A DNA stretch of 64,000 bases from Photorhabdus noenieputensis. Its GTDB lineage: Bacteria > Pseudomonadota > Gammaproteobacteria > Enterobacterales > Enterobacteriaceae. Below, piece by piece: positions 51,026 through 62,230 of this stretch. Within the stretch, counting starts at the first letter, position 1. Every line of letters starts with the position of its first letter. The notes beneath the pieces were generated by a model. That model was not told the origin of the DNA and did not search any database. It was given only the letters and a program-made list of their open reading frames with translations. Where the stretch lies: assembly GCF_018448935.1 (NCBI RefSeq), contig NZ_RCWC01000010.1, positions 62,001 through 126,000 of the forward strand. The letters run 5' to 3'. The translations under genes and the position numbers were made by a program.

Positions 51026-52147
51026 ATGGACTATCAGTTGAATCTGGACTGGCAGGCATTTTTGCATAATCATTGGCAAAAACGGCCTTTACTGATTAAA
51101 CAAGGCTTCCGTCAATTCATTGATCCTCTTACTCCCGATGAATTAGCGGGTCTGGCTATGGAAAATGAAGTTGACTGCCGCCTGGTCAGCCAGAAAAATG
51201 GCCGTTGGGATGTCTCTCATGGTCCATTCGAAAGTTACGATCATTTAGGTGAAAAAGAGTGGTCACTGCTAGTACAGGCGGTTAATCACTGGCACCATCC
51301 TTCCGCCGCATTAATGCAACCATTCCGCGTATTATCTGACTGGCGGATAGACGATCTGATGGTGTCCTTCTCCGTTCCCGGTGGTGGTGTTGGTCCGCAT
51401 CTAGACCAATACGATGTGTTTATCATTCAAGGAATGGGTCGCCGTCGCTGGCGCATCGGGGAAAAGCTACCAATGGAACAGCGCTGCCCTCACCCCGATC
51501 TATTACAGGTCGATCCCTTTAATGCCATTATTGACGAAGAGATGGAGCCAGGCGATATTCTCTATATCCCACCTGGATTTCCGCACGAAGGTTATGCCAT
51601 CGAAGAGTCACTAAATTATTCGGTTGGTTTCCGCGCCCCCAATTCCCGTGAGCTTTTCAGTAGTTTCGCCGATTATGTGCTGGCTAATGATTTAGGCAGC
51701 TACCGCTATAGCGATCCTGCTCTGACTTTCCGTGAAAATCCGGCACTGGTCCAGCCGCATGAACTATCAGCGCTACATACCATGATGAACGAGTTATTGG
51801 CACAACCTGACACTTTCCAGCAATGGTTTGGTGAATTTATCTCTCAGTCACGGCATGAACTTGATATTGCTCCACCAGAACCACCTTATGAAAGTGATGA
51901 AATTTATGAATTAATGAAACAAGGTGAAAATCTCCACCGCCTTAACGGATTACGGGTTATCAGGGTTGGTGATCAATGCTTTGTTAACGGTGAATTAATA
52001 GATACACCTCATATTAAAGCGGCTGATGTTCTTTGCCACTATTATGAAATTAATGCAGAAATGCTTGGTGAAGCGATAGACGATGTGCGTTTTATCAGAC
52101 TACTCACTGCATTAGTCAATAGTGGTTACTGGTATTTTAATGATTGA
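51026..52147 (+). CDS. roxA: 50S ribosomal protein L16 3-hydroxylase RoxA (YcfD)
   Basis: RoxA is a JmjC-type Fe(II)/2-oxoglutarate oxygenase that hydroxylates an arginine of ribosomal protein L16. The 373-residue length equals E. coli YcfD. The metal motif His-x-Asp is visible in GVGPHLDQYDVFIIQG (about residues 120-135), and the distal His lies in the PPGFPHEGYAI segment (about 181-191). The C-terminal winged-helix region (RRHELDIAPPEPPY to the end) is present. It follows phoQ after 83 bases and converges on pepT, as in E. coli. Confidence 0.95.
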   Translation: MDYQLNLDWQAFLHNHWQKRPLLIKQGFRQFIDPLTPDELAGLAMENEVDCRLVSQKNGRWDVSHGPFESYDHLGEKEWSLLVQAVNHWHHPSAALMQPFRVLSDWRIDDLMVSFSVPGGGVGPHLDQYDVFIIQGMGRRRWRIGEKLPMEQRCPHPDLLQVDPFNAIIDEEMEPGDILYIPPGFPHEGYAIEESLNYSVGFRAPNSRELFSSFADYVLANDLGSYRYSDPALTFRENPALVQPHELSALHTMMNELLAQPDTFQQWFGEFISQSRHELDIAPPEPPYESDEIYELMKQGENLHRLNGLRVIRVGDQCFVNGELIDTPHIKAADVLCHYYEINAEMLGEAIDDVRFIRLLTALVNSGYWYFND

Positions 52148-52394
52148 TACCTCGCCTAAAAAGGTTAATTTCATTAAATATTTAATATAGCTATCAAAGG
52201 CCATTAATTCTGTTCAGAGTCTAAGACCATTATTAATTCACTGCCTGTGACCTGCTCTCCCCACTAAATCACAAGTGATTATAGTGGGGACTTCTTAAGT
52301 TCGCTTCGCCCTCAATTAGCATTCAAGAGCGAGAATTCCGCAGAGTTTGTTAAGAATTTGTAATACTAGAGTTTGTCATTAATAACTGATCAAG

Positions 52395-53660
52395 TTAATT
52401 AACGCTGCAAAATCCCTGACTTATTTCCGACTTTTTAGACAATAATGCGGTTAATTCAGCAATACGCATGACAACACTTACAGCCTGTTCCATTCCTTCC
52501 AACGAAACAAATTCATGTTTGCCGTGATAATTATACCCTCCCATAAATATATTCGGACAAGGTAAACCACGGAATGACAATTGTGCGCCATTAGTACCAC
52601 CACGAGTAGGTTTAATAACGGGTTCAATATTACAATCCAGCATTGCCTGTTTGGCAATCTCAATAACATGCGGATATTTGATAACTTCATCATGCATATT
52701 GTAATAATTATCATCGATAGTCAGTTCGATATAACAACCAGGATGCAACCCCTCACCGACTTTTTCAGCAATTTTAATCATCTTCTTTTTGCGCTCCTCG
52801 AAGTTATTCCGATCAAAATCACGAATGATATAGTGCATTTCAGCACGCTCAACCGTGCCTTTAATACGTTGCAAATGATAGAAACCTTCATATCCATCGG
52901 TATGTTCCGGTGTTTCTTCCGATGGCAATGCCTGATGAATATGGATTGCCAACGATAAGGCATTGATCATCACATTTTTAGCATTACCAGAGTGAACATT
53001 ATTGCCAACAATCTTAACGGTCACTACCGCTGCATTGAAGTTTTCAAATGCCAGTTCACCTACACCACCACCATCTACGGTGTATGCCCACTCAGCATTA
53101 AATGTATTTATATCGAAATAGCGTGCCCCCTTACCTATCTCCTCATCAGGTGTAAACGCAATCCGAATATCACCATGTAAGGTATTGCTATTTTTCAGGC
53201 GAACCATTGCAGTAATGATTTCGGCAATACCCGCTTTATCATCAGCGCCAAGCAGCGTTTTCCCATCGGTGGTAATCAGTGTTTTCCCCAACATGTTATG
53301 CAAGACAGGAAACATAACCGGCGATAACACTTCATTACCCACCCCCAGAGCAATCTCACCACCTCGATAATTTTCCAACATTTGTGGACTTACATTTTTT
53401 CCAGAGAAATCAGGTGAAGTGTCAAGGTGAGCAATAAAACCGATAGCAGGTACAGGCCAAGATGTATTGGCAGGTAATGTTGCCATAACACAACCATGAG
53501 CATCCTGTACCACATTGGAAAAACCTAATTCGATCAGCTCCTGTTTCAGCGCATTAGCGAGTTCGAGCTGTCCATGACTGCTGGGAATAGTCTTCGCTGA
53601 CGGCTTTGATTGAGTATCAAAAGATATGTATTTAAAAAAACGTTCTAGTAATCTGTCCAT
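52395..53660 (-). CDS. pepT: Tripeptidase PepT (aminotripeptidase)
   Basis: PepT is a cytosolic zinc M20-family peptidase that releases the N-terminal residue from tripeptides, and in enterobacteria it is induced anaerobically. The metal ligands are seen in [11 protein letters not shown] (His), [14 protein letters not shown] (Asp) and [14 protein letters not shown] (Glu), with a later ligand Asp in [14 protein letters not shown] and His in [15 protein letters not shown]. The 421-residue product has a ~12-residue C-terminal extension relative to E. coli (408). It is transcribed away from cobB, as a separate unit. Confidence 0.95.
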   Translation of the reverse strand: MDRLLERFFKYISFDTQSKPSAKTIPSSHGQLELANALKQELIELGFSNVVQDAHGCVMATLPANTSWPVPAIGFIAHLDTSPDFSGKNVSPQMLENYRGGEIALGVGNEVLSPVMFPVLHNMLGKTLITTDGKTLLGADDKAGIAEIITAMVRLKNSNTLHGDIRIAFTPDEEIGKGARYFDINTFNAEWAYTVDGGGVGELAFENFNAAVVTVKIVGNNVHSGNAKNVMINALSLAIHIHQALPSEETPEHTDGYEGFYHLQRIKGTVERAEMHYIIRDFDRNNFEERKKKMIKIAEKVGEGLHPGCYIELTIDDNYYNMHDEVIKYPHVIEIAKQAMLDCNIEPVIKPTRGGTNGAQLSFRGLPCPNIFMGGYNYHGKHEFVSLEGMEQAVSVVMRIAELTALLSKKSEISQGFCSVN

Positions 53661-53715
53661 TATTCTCTTCCCCCAGGGATTTTGTTACCCATTATGAGGA
53701 AGAGAAACACAATAA

Positions 53716-54567
53716 TTATTGCGTCAAATCAGCTTTAAATTCTTTAATACTATCAATTAACCTTCTGGCATACTCATCTACTATCTTACTGGCTGGCCCA
53801 TAATGCTTTTCATCAAATAAACTTTCTACCTGACTCGGTTCTAAGTTCAGCTCCACCGTGTGCGCCCCTGCCAGTTTAGCTTCATGTACAAATCCAGCCG
53901 CAGGATAAACATGGCCAGAGGTACCGATAGCGATAAAAATATCTGCCTGGGCCAGTGCAGAGTAAATCTGTTCCATCTCCAAAGGCATTTCACCAAACCA
54001 AACAACATGTGGACGCAATGGAGAGGGGAACTGACAACAATGGCAGCGTTCATCTGTCGTCAAATCGTCTGTCCACTCAAACACTTGCCCAGATTGGCAA
54101 CAACGAATTTTGAACAACTCACCATGCATATGCACCGTGCGGTGGCTACCCGCCCGCTCATGAAGATTATCGATATTCTGAGTAATCAACAAAAAATTAT
54201 CGCCAAGCTCATGCTCCAGCGCTGCTAAAGCATAATGCGCTGCGTTCGGTTTTATTTCTGATTGCTGAAGTTGATGACGCCGAGCATTATAAAATGCCTG
54301 CACCAATTCTGGATCTTTCTGAAAACCCTCAGGTGTAGCAACATCTTCCACCCGATGTTCTTCCCACAACCCATCAGAGGAGCGGAAAGTCCGAATACCC
54401 GATTCGGCCGAAATACCAGCCCCCGTCAATACCACGATGTAAGGTTTTTTCATATTAAGCGCCAATCGATTATCCCTATAAAAAATCCGGCTACGAAATC
54501 TCTGCTGTCTCAAACGCTTAACCTTACGAAGCCGGCCAAGCCGACTAAGCCGACGACGAATTCGCAT
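53716..54567 (-). CDS. cobB: NAD-dependent protein deacylase CobB (sirtuin)
   Basis: CobB removes acetyl and succinyl groups from lysines, for example of acetyl-CoA synthetase, using NAD+. The 283-residue protein has the arginine-rich N-terminal extension of the long CobB form ([20 protein letters not shown]), then [20 protein letters not shown] (NAD site), FYNARRHQL (desuccinylase Tyr/Arg), [12 protein letters not shown] and the catalytic His in VHMHGEL. The zinc site lies in IRCCQSG and [11 protein letters not shown] start at the ATG 54567, where GAAGGAAG precedes it. It is 92 bases upstream of lolE's end on the same strand; no nagK gene is between them, unlike in E. coli. Confidence 0.95.
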   Translation of the reverse strand: MRIRRRLSRLGRLRKVKRLRQQRFRSRIFYRDNRLALNMKKPYIVVLTGAGISAESGIRTFRSSDGLWEEHRVEDVATPEGFQKDPELVQAFYNARRHQLQQSEIKPNAAHYALAALEHELGDNFLLITQNIDNLHERAGSHRTVHMHGELFKIRCCQSGQVFEWTDDLTTDERCHCCQFPSPLRPHVVWFGEMPLEMEQIYSALAQADIFIAIGTSGHVYPAAGFVHEAKLAGAHTVELNLEPSQVESLFDEKHYGPASKIVDEYARRLIDSIKEFKADLTQ

Positions 54568-54659
54568 ACTGACTTCCTTCAAGATTTCTTAAATACTGGT
54601 TAGGTTTCTGTTTTTTACACCATAACGCTTTTGGTTAGCTCATGCCAATAATAGATTAA

Positions 54660-55907
54660 TTATTTCCCACTTAAAATTCGTGCCGGATCAAGTCTACTTG
54701 CCCGTCTTGCCGGATACCAACTAGCTAATAAACTCAGAATCAGAGCCGTCGCCAGAACATACAGAACATCCATGCCATGTAACTCCGATGGCAGGAAATC
54801 AATGAAGTAAACATCACCGGAAAGAAATTGATGCCCGATCAACTTTTCCAATCCATGAATAAGCGCTGTCAGATTCAGTGATGCCAACACACCGGCTACA
54901 GCACCGGCAATACTGCCTGTCATACCCGCCAGTAACCCATACCAGAGAAAAACTGCTCTAATTTGCCTATCTTTAGCACCGAGGGTTCGCAGGATAGCAA
55001 TATCACTACTTTTATCTTTTACCGCCATAATCAAGGTAGAAACGATATTAAAACACGCTACACCAATCACCAAAATCATCGCCAGATACATAATGCTACG
55101 TACCATCTGAATATCATGATACATGTAGCCATAATTTCTCATCCAACTGCTGATATAGACATATTCCTGTGATGCTTCCCCGGCCGACCTTACCCGCTGA
55201 TCAGCGGCAAATACATCATCAACCTTGATCGCAATGCCCGTAATCCCCCGCCCATAATCCAAATATTGTTGCGCATCAGCCAAAGGAATCAGAGCCAGAC
55301 TATGATCAAGCAAGCCGCTCAATTGAAAAATTCCGCTCACCTGTAAACGAATTCGTTTCGGTTGCAACAATTTCATCTCAGGATCATTGTTCGGGATCAT
55401 AACAGTCAGCCAGTCACCCTGCTTAACCTTCAAGGCATTAGCAACTCCTTGCCCCAGAATGACCTGTTGATGACCAGCCTGAAAATTTTGCCAGGCATTA
55501 TCCTGTACAAATTGTGGTAATGAGCTGACCTGAACCTCGGAGGCTAAATCAACCCCTTTCACCTGAACCGCATGTAAGCTGGTACCTTTTTCCATCAATC
55601 CAGTGAAAGTAATATAAGGTGAAGCAGCAACCACGCCGGATGTGTTTTTTACCCGTTCCAATGCAGGTTGCCACTGTTCAAAAGGCTGATGAACCGTATA
55701 GATTTCACCATGAGGAACAACAGAGAGGATGCGGTTTCTCAATTCTCGTTCAAAACCATTCATGGCACTCAGACCAATAATGAGAACAGCGACACCAAGC
55801 ATAATCCCTAACGTAGAAATCACAGAAATCAGAGATACCATACCGCCGCGGCGACGCCCGCGACTAAATCGCAAGGCAGTGACCAAAGAGAGAGGCAAAT
55901 TCGCCAT
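54660..55907 (-). CDS. lolE: Lipoprotein-releasing ABC transporter permease LolE
   Basis: LolE is one of the two membrane subunits of LolCDE, which extracts outer-membrane lipoproteins from the inner membrane and passes them to LolA. The 415-residue protein has one N-terminal helix (about residues 26-47), a large periplasmic domain and three C-terminal helices (about 271-400). The FtsX-type ending [15 protein letters not shown] is present. Its ATG overlaps the lolD stop, so LolC, LolD and LolE are translationally coupled. The tail is essential and well conserved. Confidence 0.96.
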   Translation of the reverse strand: MANLPLSLVTALRFSRGRRRGGMVSLISVISTLGIMLGVAVLIIGLSAMNGFERELRNRILSVVPHGEIYTVHQPFEQWQPALERVKNTSGVVAASPYITFTGLMEKGTSLHAVQVKGVDLASEVQVSSLPQFVQDNAWQNFQAGHQQVILGQGVANALKVKQGDWLTVMIPNNDPEMKLLQPKRIRLQVSGIFQLSGLLDHSLALIPLADAQQYLDYGRGITGIAIKVDDVFAADQRVRSAGEASQEYVYISSWMRNYGYMYHDIQMVRSIMYLAMILVIGVACFNIVSTLIMAVKDKSSDIAILRTLGAKDRQIRAVFLWYGLLAGMTGSIAGAVAGVLASLNLTALIHGLEKLIGHQFLSGDVYFIDFLPSELHGMDVLYVLATALILSLLASWYPARRASRLDPARILSGK

Positions 55908-56611
55908 TACAACGCCCCCGCCAGGGTCAATTTATCCTGTAAATAACCATCACGCATCTCCACCTGACGATTTAATCTGCCGGCGAGATTCAAATCATGG
56001 GTGACGACCAGAAATGCCGTGCCTTGCTGTCGGTTAAGCTCGCCCAGTAATGCAAAGATGCTATCTGCATTACGCAAATCGAGGTTACCGGTAGGTTCAT
56101 CCGCTAAAACCAAAGAAGGCTCATTAACCAACGCTCTGGCAATTGCCACACGCTGGCGTTCACCTCCAGATAATTCTGATGGGCGATGATAAGCTCGCTT
56201 TTCCAGACCAACAGCCGCCAGCATTTCTACTGCTTTCTTCTGTGCTTGACTACGATTTTTACCGCCGATCAACAGCGGCATAGCGACATTCTCTATCGCG
56301 TTAAAATCTGGCAACAGATGGTGAAATTGATAAATAAAGCCCAATTCATGATTGCGCAGTTCTGCCCTAGCTCCAGAGGACATTTTATTCAAAGAGTGCC
56401 CTTTAAACAGGACTTCACCAGAAGTCGGCGTATCCAACCCACCAAGCAAATGCAGCAGCGTACTCTTACCTGAGCCGGAACTTCCCACAATCGCCATCAT
56501 TTCACTCTGATTGATAGCAAAAGTGACATTTTTCAGCACTTCGGTCAGTACTTGCCCTTCCTGATATTTTTTACACAGATTATTACACAACAATAGTGGT
56601 TGATTATTCAT
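55907..56611 (-). CDS. lolD: Lipoprotein-releasing ABC transporter ATPase LolD
   Basis: LolD powers LolCDE. The 234-residue protein has Walker [17 protein letters not shown] (about residues 44-59), the Q-loop in [15 protein letters not shown], the signature [17 protein letters not shown] (LSGGE, about 147-151), Walker [10 protein letters not shown] and the H-loop His in [12 protein letters not shown] use the ATG at 56611 ([16 protein letters not shown]), which overlaps the lolC stop by 8 bases; the open frame further upstream is within lolC. The subunit also matches the MacB-type ATPase group, but the lolCDE context decides. Confidence 0.96.
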   Translation of the reverse strand: MNNQPLLLCNNLCKKYQEGQVLTEVLKNVTFAINQSEMMAIVGSSGSGKSTLLHLLGGLDTPTSGEVLFKGHSLNKMSSGARAELRNHELGFIYQFHHLLPDFNAIENVAMPLLIGGKNRSQAQKKAVEMLAAVGLEKRAYHRPSELSGGERQRVAIARALVNEPSLVLADEPTGNLDLRNADSIFALLGELNRQQGTAFLVVTHDLNLAGRLNRQVEMRDGYLQDKLTLAGAL

Positions 56612-57806
56612 AACGCAAAGCCTCAGCAGGTTGGACGGCAGCAGCACGCCAGGAAGGATATAACGTAGACAATAGGGCAATCACCATCGCTGAAATTGCG
56701 ATTGTAGCAACCTGTAGCGGTTCAATGGCAACAGGCAGCTCAACACCTGAGGTCAACAGGCCAATCAGCGGCATTAAGTTATTAAGCTGACTGGAAAGCA
56801 GAACACCAAGCCCAGTTCCCAGTAAAGTGCCGATGATCCCGGCTCCTGCTCCCTGGATCATAAAAATCGCCATCACCTGACGCCGTACCAATCCCTGTGT
56901 TTGCAAAATTGCCACTTCTCCCTGCTTTTCCATGACCAGCAAACCAAGGGAAGTAATGATATTGAATGCAGCCACAGCAATAATCAGGCTTAACAATAAG
57001 CCCATCATGTTTTTTTCCATCCTAACCGCTTGGAAAAACTCACCTTTACGTTCGCGCCAATCTTTCCACAACAACCCTTCTGGCAAGGTTTGTAAGCTCA
57101 AACGATCTACCGTCAATGGTTCTGAAAGATAGAGACGCCAGCCAGTAATGTGACCTGGCGGATAGCGCATCAGACGAGCTGCATCTTGCTGATTCACCAG
57201 AATCTGTGTGCCATCGACTTCGCTATTTGATGTAAAAGTACCAATAACAGTAAATAGACGCTGACTAGGAATACGCCCCATTGGCGTCAACTGACTTGCA
57301 CCAGGCACCATCAGACGAATGCGATCACCACGTTTTACACCAAGCTCCCCGGCTAGTCTTTCGCCCAAAATAGCATTGTAGCTACCGGGCGCAAGTTGAT
57401 GACGATAAGCACCGATCAAATATTCAGCCAACGGCTCATATTCATCAGAAGTAATGCCCAACATCACACCGACACCGACATTCCGGGCGCTTTGCAATAC
57501 CACATCCCCCGTCACCAATGGTGTAATCCTGTTAACCTGCTTTAGATCCGCAAGTTCACTGACAGGATGCGCTTTTGGGTCTAGCGAACCCTTTACCGAC
57601 GTCACAACCGCCTGTGGCATAAAGCCAAGAATACTGGTTTCCAATGAACGCTCAAAACCGTTCATCACAGACAATACTGTAATTAATGCAGCAACCCCGA
57701 GAGTAATACCAATTGCTGATAGCCATGAAACAAACCGACCAAATTTGTCAGCCGCCCGGCCACGCATATACCGCAAACCTATAAATAATGAGACAGATTG
57801 AAACAT
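56604..57806 (-). CDS. lolC: Lipoprotein-releasing ABC transporter permease LolC
   Basis: LolC is the second membrane subunit of LolCDE and recruits the periplasmic chaperone LolA. The 400-residue protein starts [20 protein letters not shown], has its first helix at about 22-46, a periplasmic domain and three C-terminal helices with [16 protein letters not shown] at the end. It is homologous to LolE at the same fold. It is first in the lolC-lolD-lolE order and divergent from mfd, with 198 bases between the two starts. Confidence 0.96.
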   Translation of the reverse strand: MFQSVSLFIGLRYMRGRAADKFGRFVSWLSAIGITLGVAALITVLSVMNGFERSLETSILGFMPQAVVTSVKGSLDPKAHPVSELADLKQVNRITPLVTGDVVLQSARNVGVGVMLGITSDEYEPLAEYLIGAYRHQLAPGSYNAILGERLAGELGVKRGDRIRLMVPGASQLTPMGRIPSQRLFTVIGTFTSNSEVDGTQILVNQQDAARLMRYPPGHITGWRLYLSEPLTVDRLSLQTLPEGLLWKDWRERKGEFFQAVRMEKNMMGLLLSLIIAVAAFNIITSLGLLVMEKQGEVAILQTQGLVRRQVMAIFMIQGAGAGIIGTLLGTGLGVLLSSQLNNLMPLIGLLTSGVELPVAIEPLQVATIAISAMVIALLSTLYPSWRAAAVQPAEALRYE

Positions 57807-58004
57807 GAAATCTGTTACGCCCCTGTTGCCAAAGCAAAGTGTTCGGGGATAATAAAGGGTAGTTATATTTTATGGAACCACCAACACCCAGATTCTGTGG
57901 TTTTTTTATTTTCTCTCAACCAGCCTGCGTGTTTACTCGAAGACCATATGTGCGTCGAAAGCCCGTTGGGAATGGACTGAATCATAGAGAACACATTTAC
58001 GCTT

Positions 58005-61000
58005 ATGTCCTCAAAATATCGTTATGAACTTCCTGAACGCCGCGGTGATAACCGTCAATTAGGCCGACTTATTGGTGCCGCTTGCGCTGTAGAGTGTGCT
58101 GAGATTATCGAACGCCATCAAGGGCCTGTCGTACTGATAACCAAAGACATGCAAAACGCCCTACGTCTGCATGATGAAATCCATCAGTTTACCGACTGCC
58201 CGGTTGATCTTCTTTCCGATTGGGAGACACTGCCGTATGACAGCTTTTCGCCCCATCAGGAAATCATTTCCAACCGCCTATCTACACTTTACCGTCTACC
58301 GACGATGACCAAAGGTGTTTTAATCCTGCCGATAAATACCTTAATGCAACGAGTTTGCCCTCATGAGTACCTTAACGGACATGCACTGGTTATGCATAAA
58401 GGTCAGAGACTCTCGCGGGACAAACTCCGTGCTGAATTAGAACAGGCTGGCTACCGTAGTGTCGAACAAGTTCTTGAACATGGCGAATTTGCTACTCGTG
58501 GCGCACTGCTCGATCTTTTTCCAATGGGAAGCGAGCATCCTTATCGTATTGATTTCTTTGATGATGAAATCGATAGCTTACGCATTTTCGATGTTGACAG
58601 CCAACGCACACTAACTGAAGTTAAACAAATCAACCTACTGCCCGCTCATGAATTCCCAACAGATAAAGAGACGATTGAACTGTTTCGCAGCCAGTGGCGA
58701 GAACGTTTTGAAGTCCGTCGTGACAGTGAACATATTTATCAGCAAGTCAGTAAAGGTACGTTACCGGCAGGGATAGAATACTGGCAACCGTTGTTTTTCA
58801 GCCATCCCCTGCCTGCATTGTTTGATTACCTACCCGATAACACCCTGATTCTTAGCCAAGAAATTAACAATGCCGCTGAACGTTTCTGGCAAGATATTCA
58901 ACAGCGCTTCGAGAGCCGTAAAATTGATCCAATGCGCCCTCTCTTACCCCCAGAAGAACTTTGGCTTCCGGCGGATAAATTATTTTCAGCACTAAAAAAC
59001 TGGCCCCGCATTCAACTTAAAGCGGAAGAGTTGAGCAAAAAAACGAGTCACGTAAATCTTGATTATCAATTACTACCTGATCTCTCCGTGGTTGCGCAAA
59101 ATAAGGCACCGCTGGATAAGCTTCGCCGTTTCCTGGAACAATTCAGTGGCCGCGTAATTTTCTCCGTCGAGAGCGCAGGACGAAAAGAGACATTACAAGA
59201 ATTATTGTCACGAATAAAGATTAAACCAATTAAAATCAATAAATTAAATCAGGCGCAGCAATCAGGTCATTTTTTGATGATTGGTGCCTCTGAACATGGT
59301 TTTATCGATACAAAGAATGAAGTTGCTCTAATCTGTGAAAGTGACATGCTCGGTGAGCGTGTTGTTCGCCGCCGTCAAGACACCCGCCGCACGATTAATA
59401 CCGATACCCTGATCCGTAACCTTGCTGAATTACGCCCTAATCAGCCGGTGGTCCATTTGGAGCATGGCGTTGGCCGCTATCAGGGATTAACCACGCTAGA
59501 AGCAGGTGGTATCCAAGCTGAATATTTGATCCTAAGTTATGCTGGCGATGACAAACTCTATGTTCCGGTATCTTCCCTGCATCTAATCAGCCGCTACGCA
59601 GGTGGTGCTGATGAAAATGCCCCATTACATAAATTGGGCGGAGAAGCATGGAACAAAGCTCGCCAGAAAGCAGCCGAAAAAGTGCGCGATGTGGCCGCGG
59701 AACTGCTTGATATTTATGCTCACCGCGCCGTAAAACCCGGATTTGCTTTTAAACATGATTGGGAACAATACCAACTGTTCTGTCAGAGCTTTCCATTTGA
59801 AACGACCCCAGATCAGGAACAGGCGATTAACGCAGTTCTGAATGATATGTGTCAACCCATAGCAATGGATCGCTTAATTTGCGGTGATGTAGGATTTGGC
59901 AAAACCGAAGTTGCAATGCGCTCCGCATTTCTGGCAGTCCATAATGACAAGCAGGTGGCGGTCTTGGTTCCGACAACCCTACTGGCTCAACAACACTTTG
60001 ATAATTTCCGCGACCGCTTTGCTAATTGGCCTGTACGTATTGAGATGATATCCCGCTTCCGCAGCGCCAAAGAACAGCAACAAGTCGTTGAAATGGCAGC
60101 CGAAGGTAAAGTCGATATTATTATTGGCACGCATAAACTGCTACAAAGCGACCTACGTTGGAAAGACCTTGGTTTGTTAATTGTCGATGAAGAGCACCGA
60201 TTTGGTGTTCGCCACAAAGAGCAGATCAAAGCCATGCGTGCTGACGTCGATATTCTGACCCTCACCGCAACCCCTATTCCACGAACGCTTAATATGGCAA
60301 TGAGCAGTATGCGGGATCTGTCAATTATTTCGACCCCACCCGCTCGTCGTCTGGCAGTCAAAACCTTCGTGCGCGAATATGACAACCTAGTGGTGCGAGA
60401 AGCCATACTGCGTGAAGTTTTGCGCGGTGGTCAAGTCTACTACCTCTATAACGACGTTGAAAATATTGAGAAAGCGAAACTGCGTCTCGAAGAGTTAGTA
60501 CCAGAGGCTCGGTTCACAATTGGTCATGGGCAGATGCGTGAACGGGATTTGGAACGGGTGATGACTGATTTTCATCATCAACGATTTAATGTTCTGATTT
60601 GTACCACAATTATTGAGACAGGCATCGACATTCCGAGCGCCAATACCATTATTATCGAACGGGCCGACCATTTTGGCCTAGCCCAATTGCATCAATTGCG
60701 TGGACGTGTCGGACGTTCTCACCATCAGGCTTATGCTTACCTGTTAACACCACACCCGAAAGCAATGACCACCGATGCACACAAACGTCTGGAAGCCATC
60801 GCTTCCCTTGAAGATTTAGGTGCCGGCTTTGCACTAGCAACTCACGACCTTGAAATCCGTGGAGCCGGCGAACTCCTTGGTGAAGAACAGAGTGGTCAGA
60901 TGACAACTATCGGCTTCACTCTCTATATGGAGATGTTGGAAAGTGCTGTCAATGCACTAAAAGCAGGCCGTAAACCTTCACTTGAAGACTTGGCCAATAG

Positions 61001-61451
61001 CCAAACTGACGTTGAATTGCGGATGCCTATTTTGCTACCCGATGACTATATTCCTGATGTCAATATGCGTTTATCTTTTTATAAACGCATTGCCAGCGCC
61101 AAAGATGAATCAGAATTAACAGAATTGAAGGTTGAATTGATAGATCGGTTCGGCACATTACCTAATCCGGGGCACCATTTATTACAATCAGCAGCCATTC
61201 GCCTGTCAGCCCAGAAATTAGGTATTAAACGAATAGAAGCCCATGAAAAAGGTGGATTCATCGAGTTTAGTGAAAAACATAAAGTTGATCCAACTTATCT
61301 TATCGGCCTGTTACAGAAACAGCCTGAAATTTACCGATTGGATGGCCCCGCTAAACTTAAATTCATCATAAATCTGAACGAAAGAATGGCACGTCTGGAA
61401 TTCATTCAACAATTACTTGAGACTTTTGAACACCATCAAATCTGTCCTTAA
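58005..61451 (+). CDS. mfd: Transcription-repair coupling factor Mfd
   Basis: Mfd removes stalled RNA polymerase from DNA lesions and recruits UvrA. The 1148 residues equal E. coli. In order: UvrB-like module (YRYELPERRGDNRQLGRLIG at the start, SDWETLPYDSFSPHQEIISN), RNA polymerase-interaction domain with the FxLxHGVGR-type stretch VVHLEHGVGRYQGL, and a RecG-like translocase with Walker A ICGDVGFGKTEVAMRSAF (about 625-642), DEEHRFGVRHKE, TATPIPRTLNMA and QLRGRVGRSHHQAY. A C-terminal TRCF domain follows. It is a stand-alone gene followed by a hairpin terminator. Confidence 0.97.
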   Translation: MSSKYRYELPERRGDNRQLGRLIGAACAVECAEIIERHQGPVVLITKDMQNALRLHDEIHQFTDCPVDLLSDWETLPYDSFSPHQEIISNRLSTLYRLPTMTKGVLILPINTLMQRVCPHEYLNGHALVMHKGQRLSRDKLRAELEQAGYRSVEQVLEHGEFATRGALLDLFPMGSEHPYRIDFFDDEIDSLRIFDVDSQRTLTEVKQINLLPAHEFPTDKETIELFRSQWRERFEVRRDSEHIYQQVSKGTLPAGIEYWQPLFFSHPLPALFDYLPDNTLILSQEINNAAERFWQDIQQRFESRKIDPMRPLLPPEELWLPADKLFSALKNWPRIQLKAEELSKKTSHVNLDYQLLPDLSVVAQNKAPLDKLRRFLEQFSGRVIFSVESAGRKETLQELLSRIKIKPIKINKLNQAQQSGHFLMIGASEHGFIDTKNEVALICESDMLGERVVRRRQDTRRTINTDTLIRNLAELRPNQPVVHLEHGVGRYQGLTTLEAGGIQAEYLILSYAGDDKLYVPVSSLHLISRYAGGADENAPLHKLGGEAWNKARQKAAEKVRDVAAELLDIYAHRAVKPGFAFKHDWEQYQLFCQSFPFETTPDQEQAINAVLNDMCQPIAMDRLICGDVGFGKTEVAMRSAFLAVHNDKQVAVLVPTTLLAQQHFDNFRDRFANWPVRIEMISRFRSAKEQQQVVEMAAEGKVDIIIGTHKLLQSDLRWKDLGLLIVDEEHRFGVRHKEQIKAMRADVDILTLTATPIPRTLNMAMSSMRDLSIISTPPARRLAVKTFVREYDNLVVREAILREVLRGGQVYYLYNDVENIEKAKLRLEELVPEARFTIGHGQMRERDLERVMTDFHHQRFNVLICTTIIETGIDIPSANTIIIERADHFGLAQLHQLRGRVGRSHHQAYAYLLTPHPKAMTTDAHKRLEAIASLEDLGAGFALATHDLEIRGAGELLGEEQSGQMTTIGFTLYMEMLESAVNALKAGRKPSLEDLANSQTDVELRMPILLPDDYIPDVNMRLSFYKRIASAKDESELTELKVELIDRFGTLPNPGHHLLQSAAIRLSAQKLGIKRIEAHEKGGFIEFSEKHKVDPTYLIGLLQKQPEIYRLDGPAKLKFIINLNERMARLEFIQQLLETFEHHQICP

Positions 61452-61460
61452 GTCATTTTC

Positions 61461-61497
61461 ACTTCCCCTATGACTGATTGCCAGTCTATGGGGAAGT
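61461..61497 (+). terminator. Terminator after mfd
   Basis: ACTTCCCC and GACTG at 61461-61476 pair with CAGTC and GGGGAAGT at 61482-61497, with a 3-nt internal mismatch. The stem is long and GC-rich; the T-run is weak. Confidence 0.7.
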
Positions 61498-62177
61498 ACT
61501 GCAATTTAATTCACATTACATAACTCCTTTTTTCTACGTAACCCCATAAAAATAGAGACCAATATTCATTTGTACTATTGAATAATTATGCTGTGATTTA
61601 TTCATTAATATTTATTCTGAGATAACAATCATATGACAATATCCATATGAAATGAAGATGACTAACCTGATTGGATTAAGGGAAAACTTTATTTACGAAA
61701 AAGAATAACTAGATATGGTCATAATCGTAATAATAGTCTTTATTATCAATCTCATGCGGTAATTTACTTTAATAATATCCTCTTCCATTAAAATCATAAT
61801 TTTTTCTTATGCAAAAATCACATCATATAATTATTAAAAATATATTAATAGAGAAAAAATGCCTTATCTATCTTATTCAAAATCAATTTCAGAAAGAAAT
61901 GACCAATATAAAATTAGCCTCAACCTCATTTCACATCGTTCATTTAACTTTAAATGGTATCTAATTAAAGTGATCGTACCAGTTGACAAGTGTTTTAATA
62001 ACCCTATTAAACGGTGCATTAATGTAACAATCAATCAAATATATTGACTAATTATATAAATCACATTCAAACATATTGTTTATTATTAAATAGATTATTA
62101 GATATTCTTAAATATTATATTATCTTTTAATTGCATTATCTTACACTTCGCCTATACCAATTAGTTGAACCGCTATT
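61498..62177. other. AT-rich leader between mfd and isnA
   Basis: About 680 bases without a supported gene; a 62-codon frame at 61859-62047 has a poor start and protein-unlike composition. This region must hold the isnAB promoter and its regulatory sites. Confidence 0.5.
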
Positions 62178-62198
62178 TATCTATTTTAAAAATAGATA
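62178..62198. promoter_or_regulatory. 21-bp palindrome before isnA
   Basis: TATCTATTTT-A-AAAATAGATA is a perfect inverted repeat with a single central base, 33 bases before the isnA start. It could be an operator for a dimeric regulator or an RNA hairpin in the isnA leader. The function is unknown. Confidence 0.55.
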
Positions 62199-62230
62199 TA
62201 TTTGCAACAAATATATGAGAAATCGCAATT

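Noticed and set aside
61859-62047. 62-codon frame before isnA
   Set aside because: Weak start context, AT-driven composition, no recognisable domain; more likely part of the leader region.
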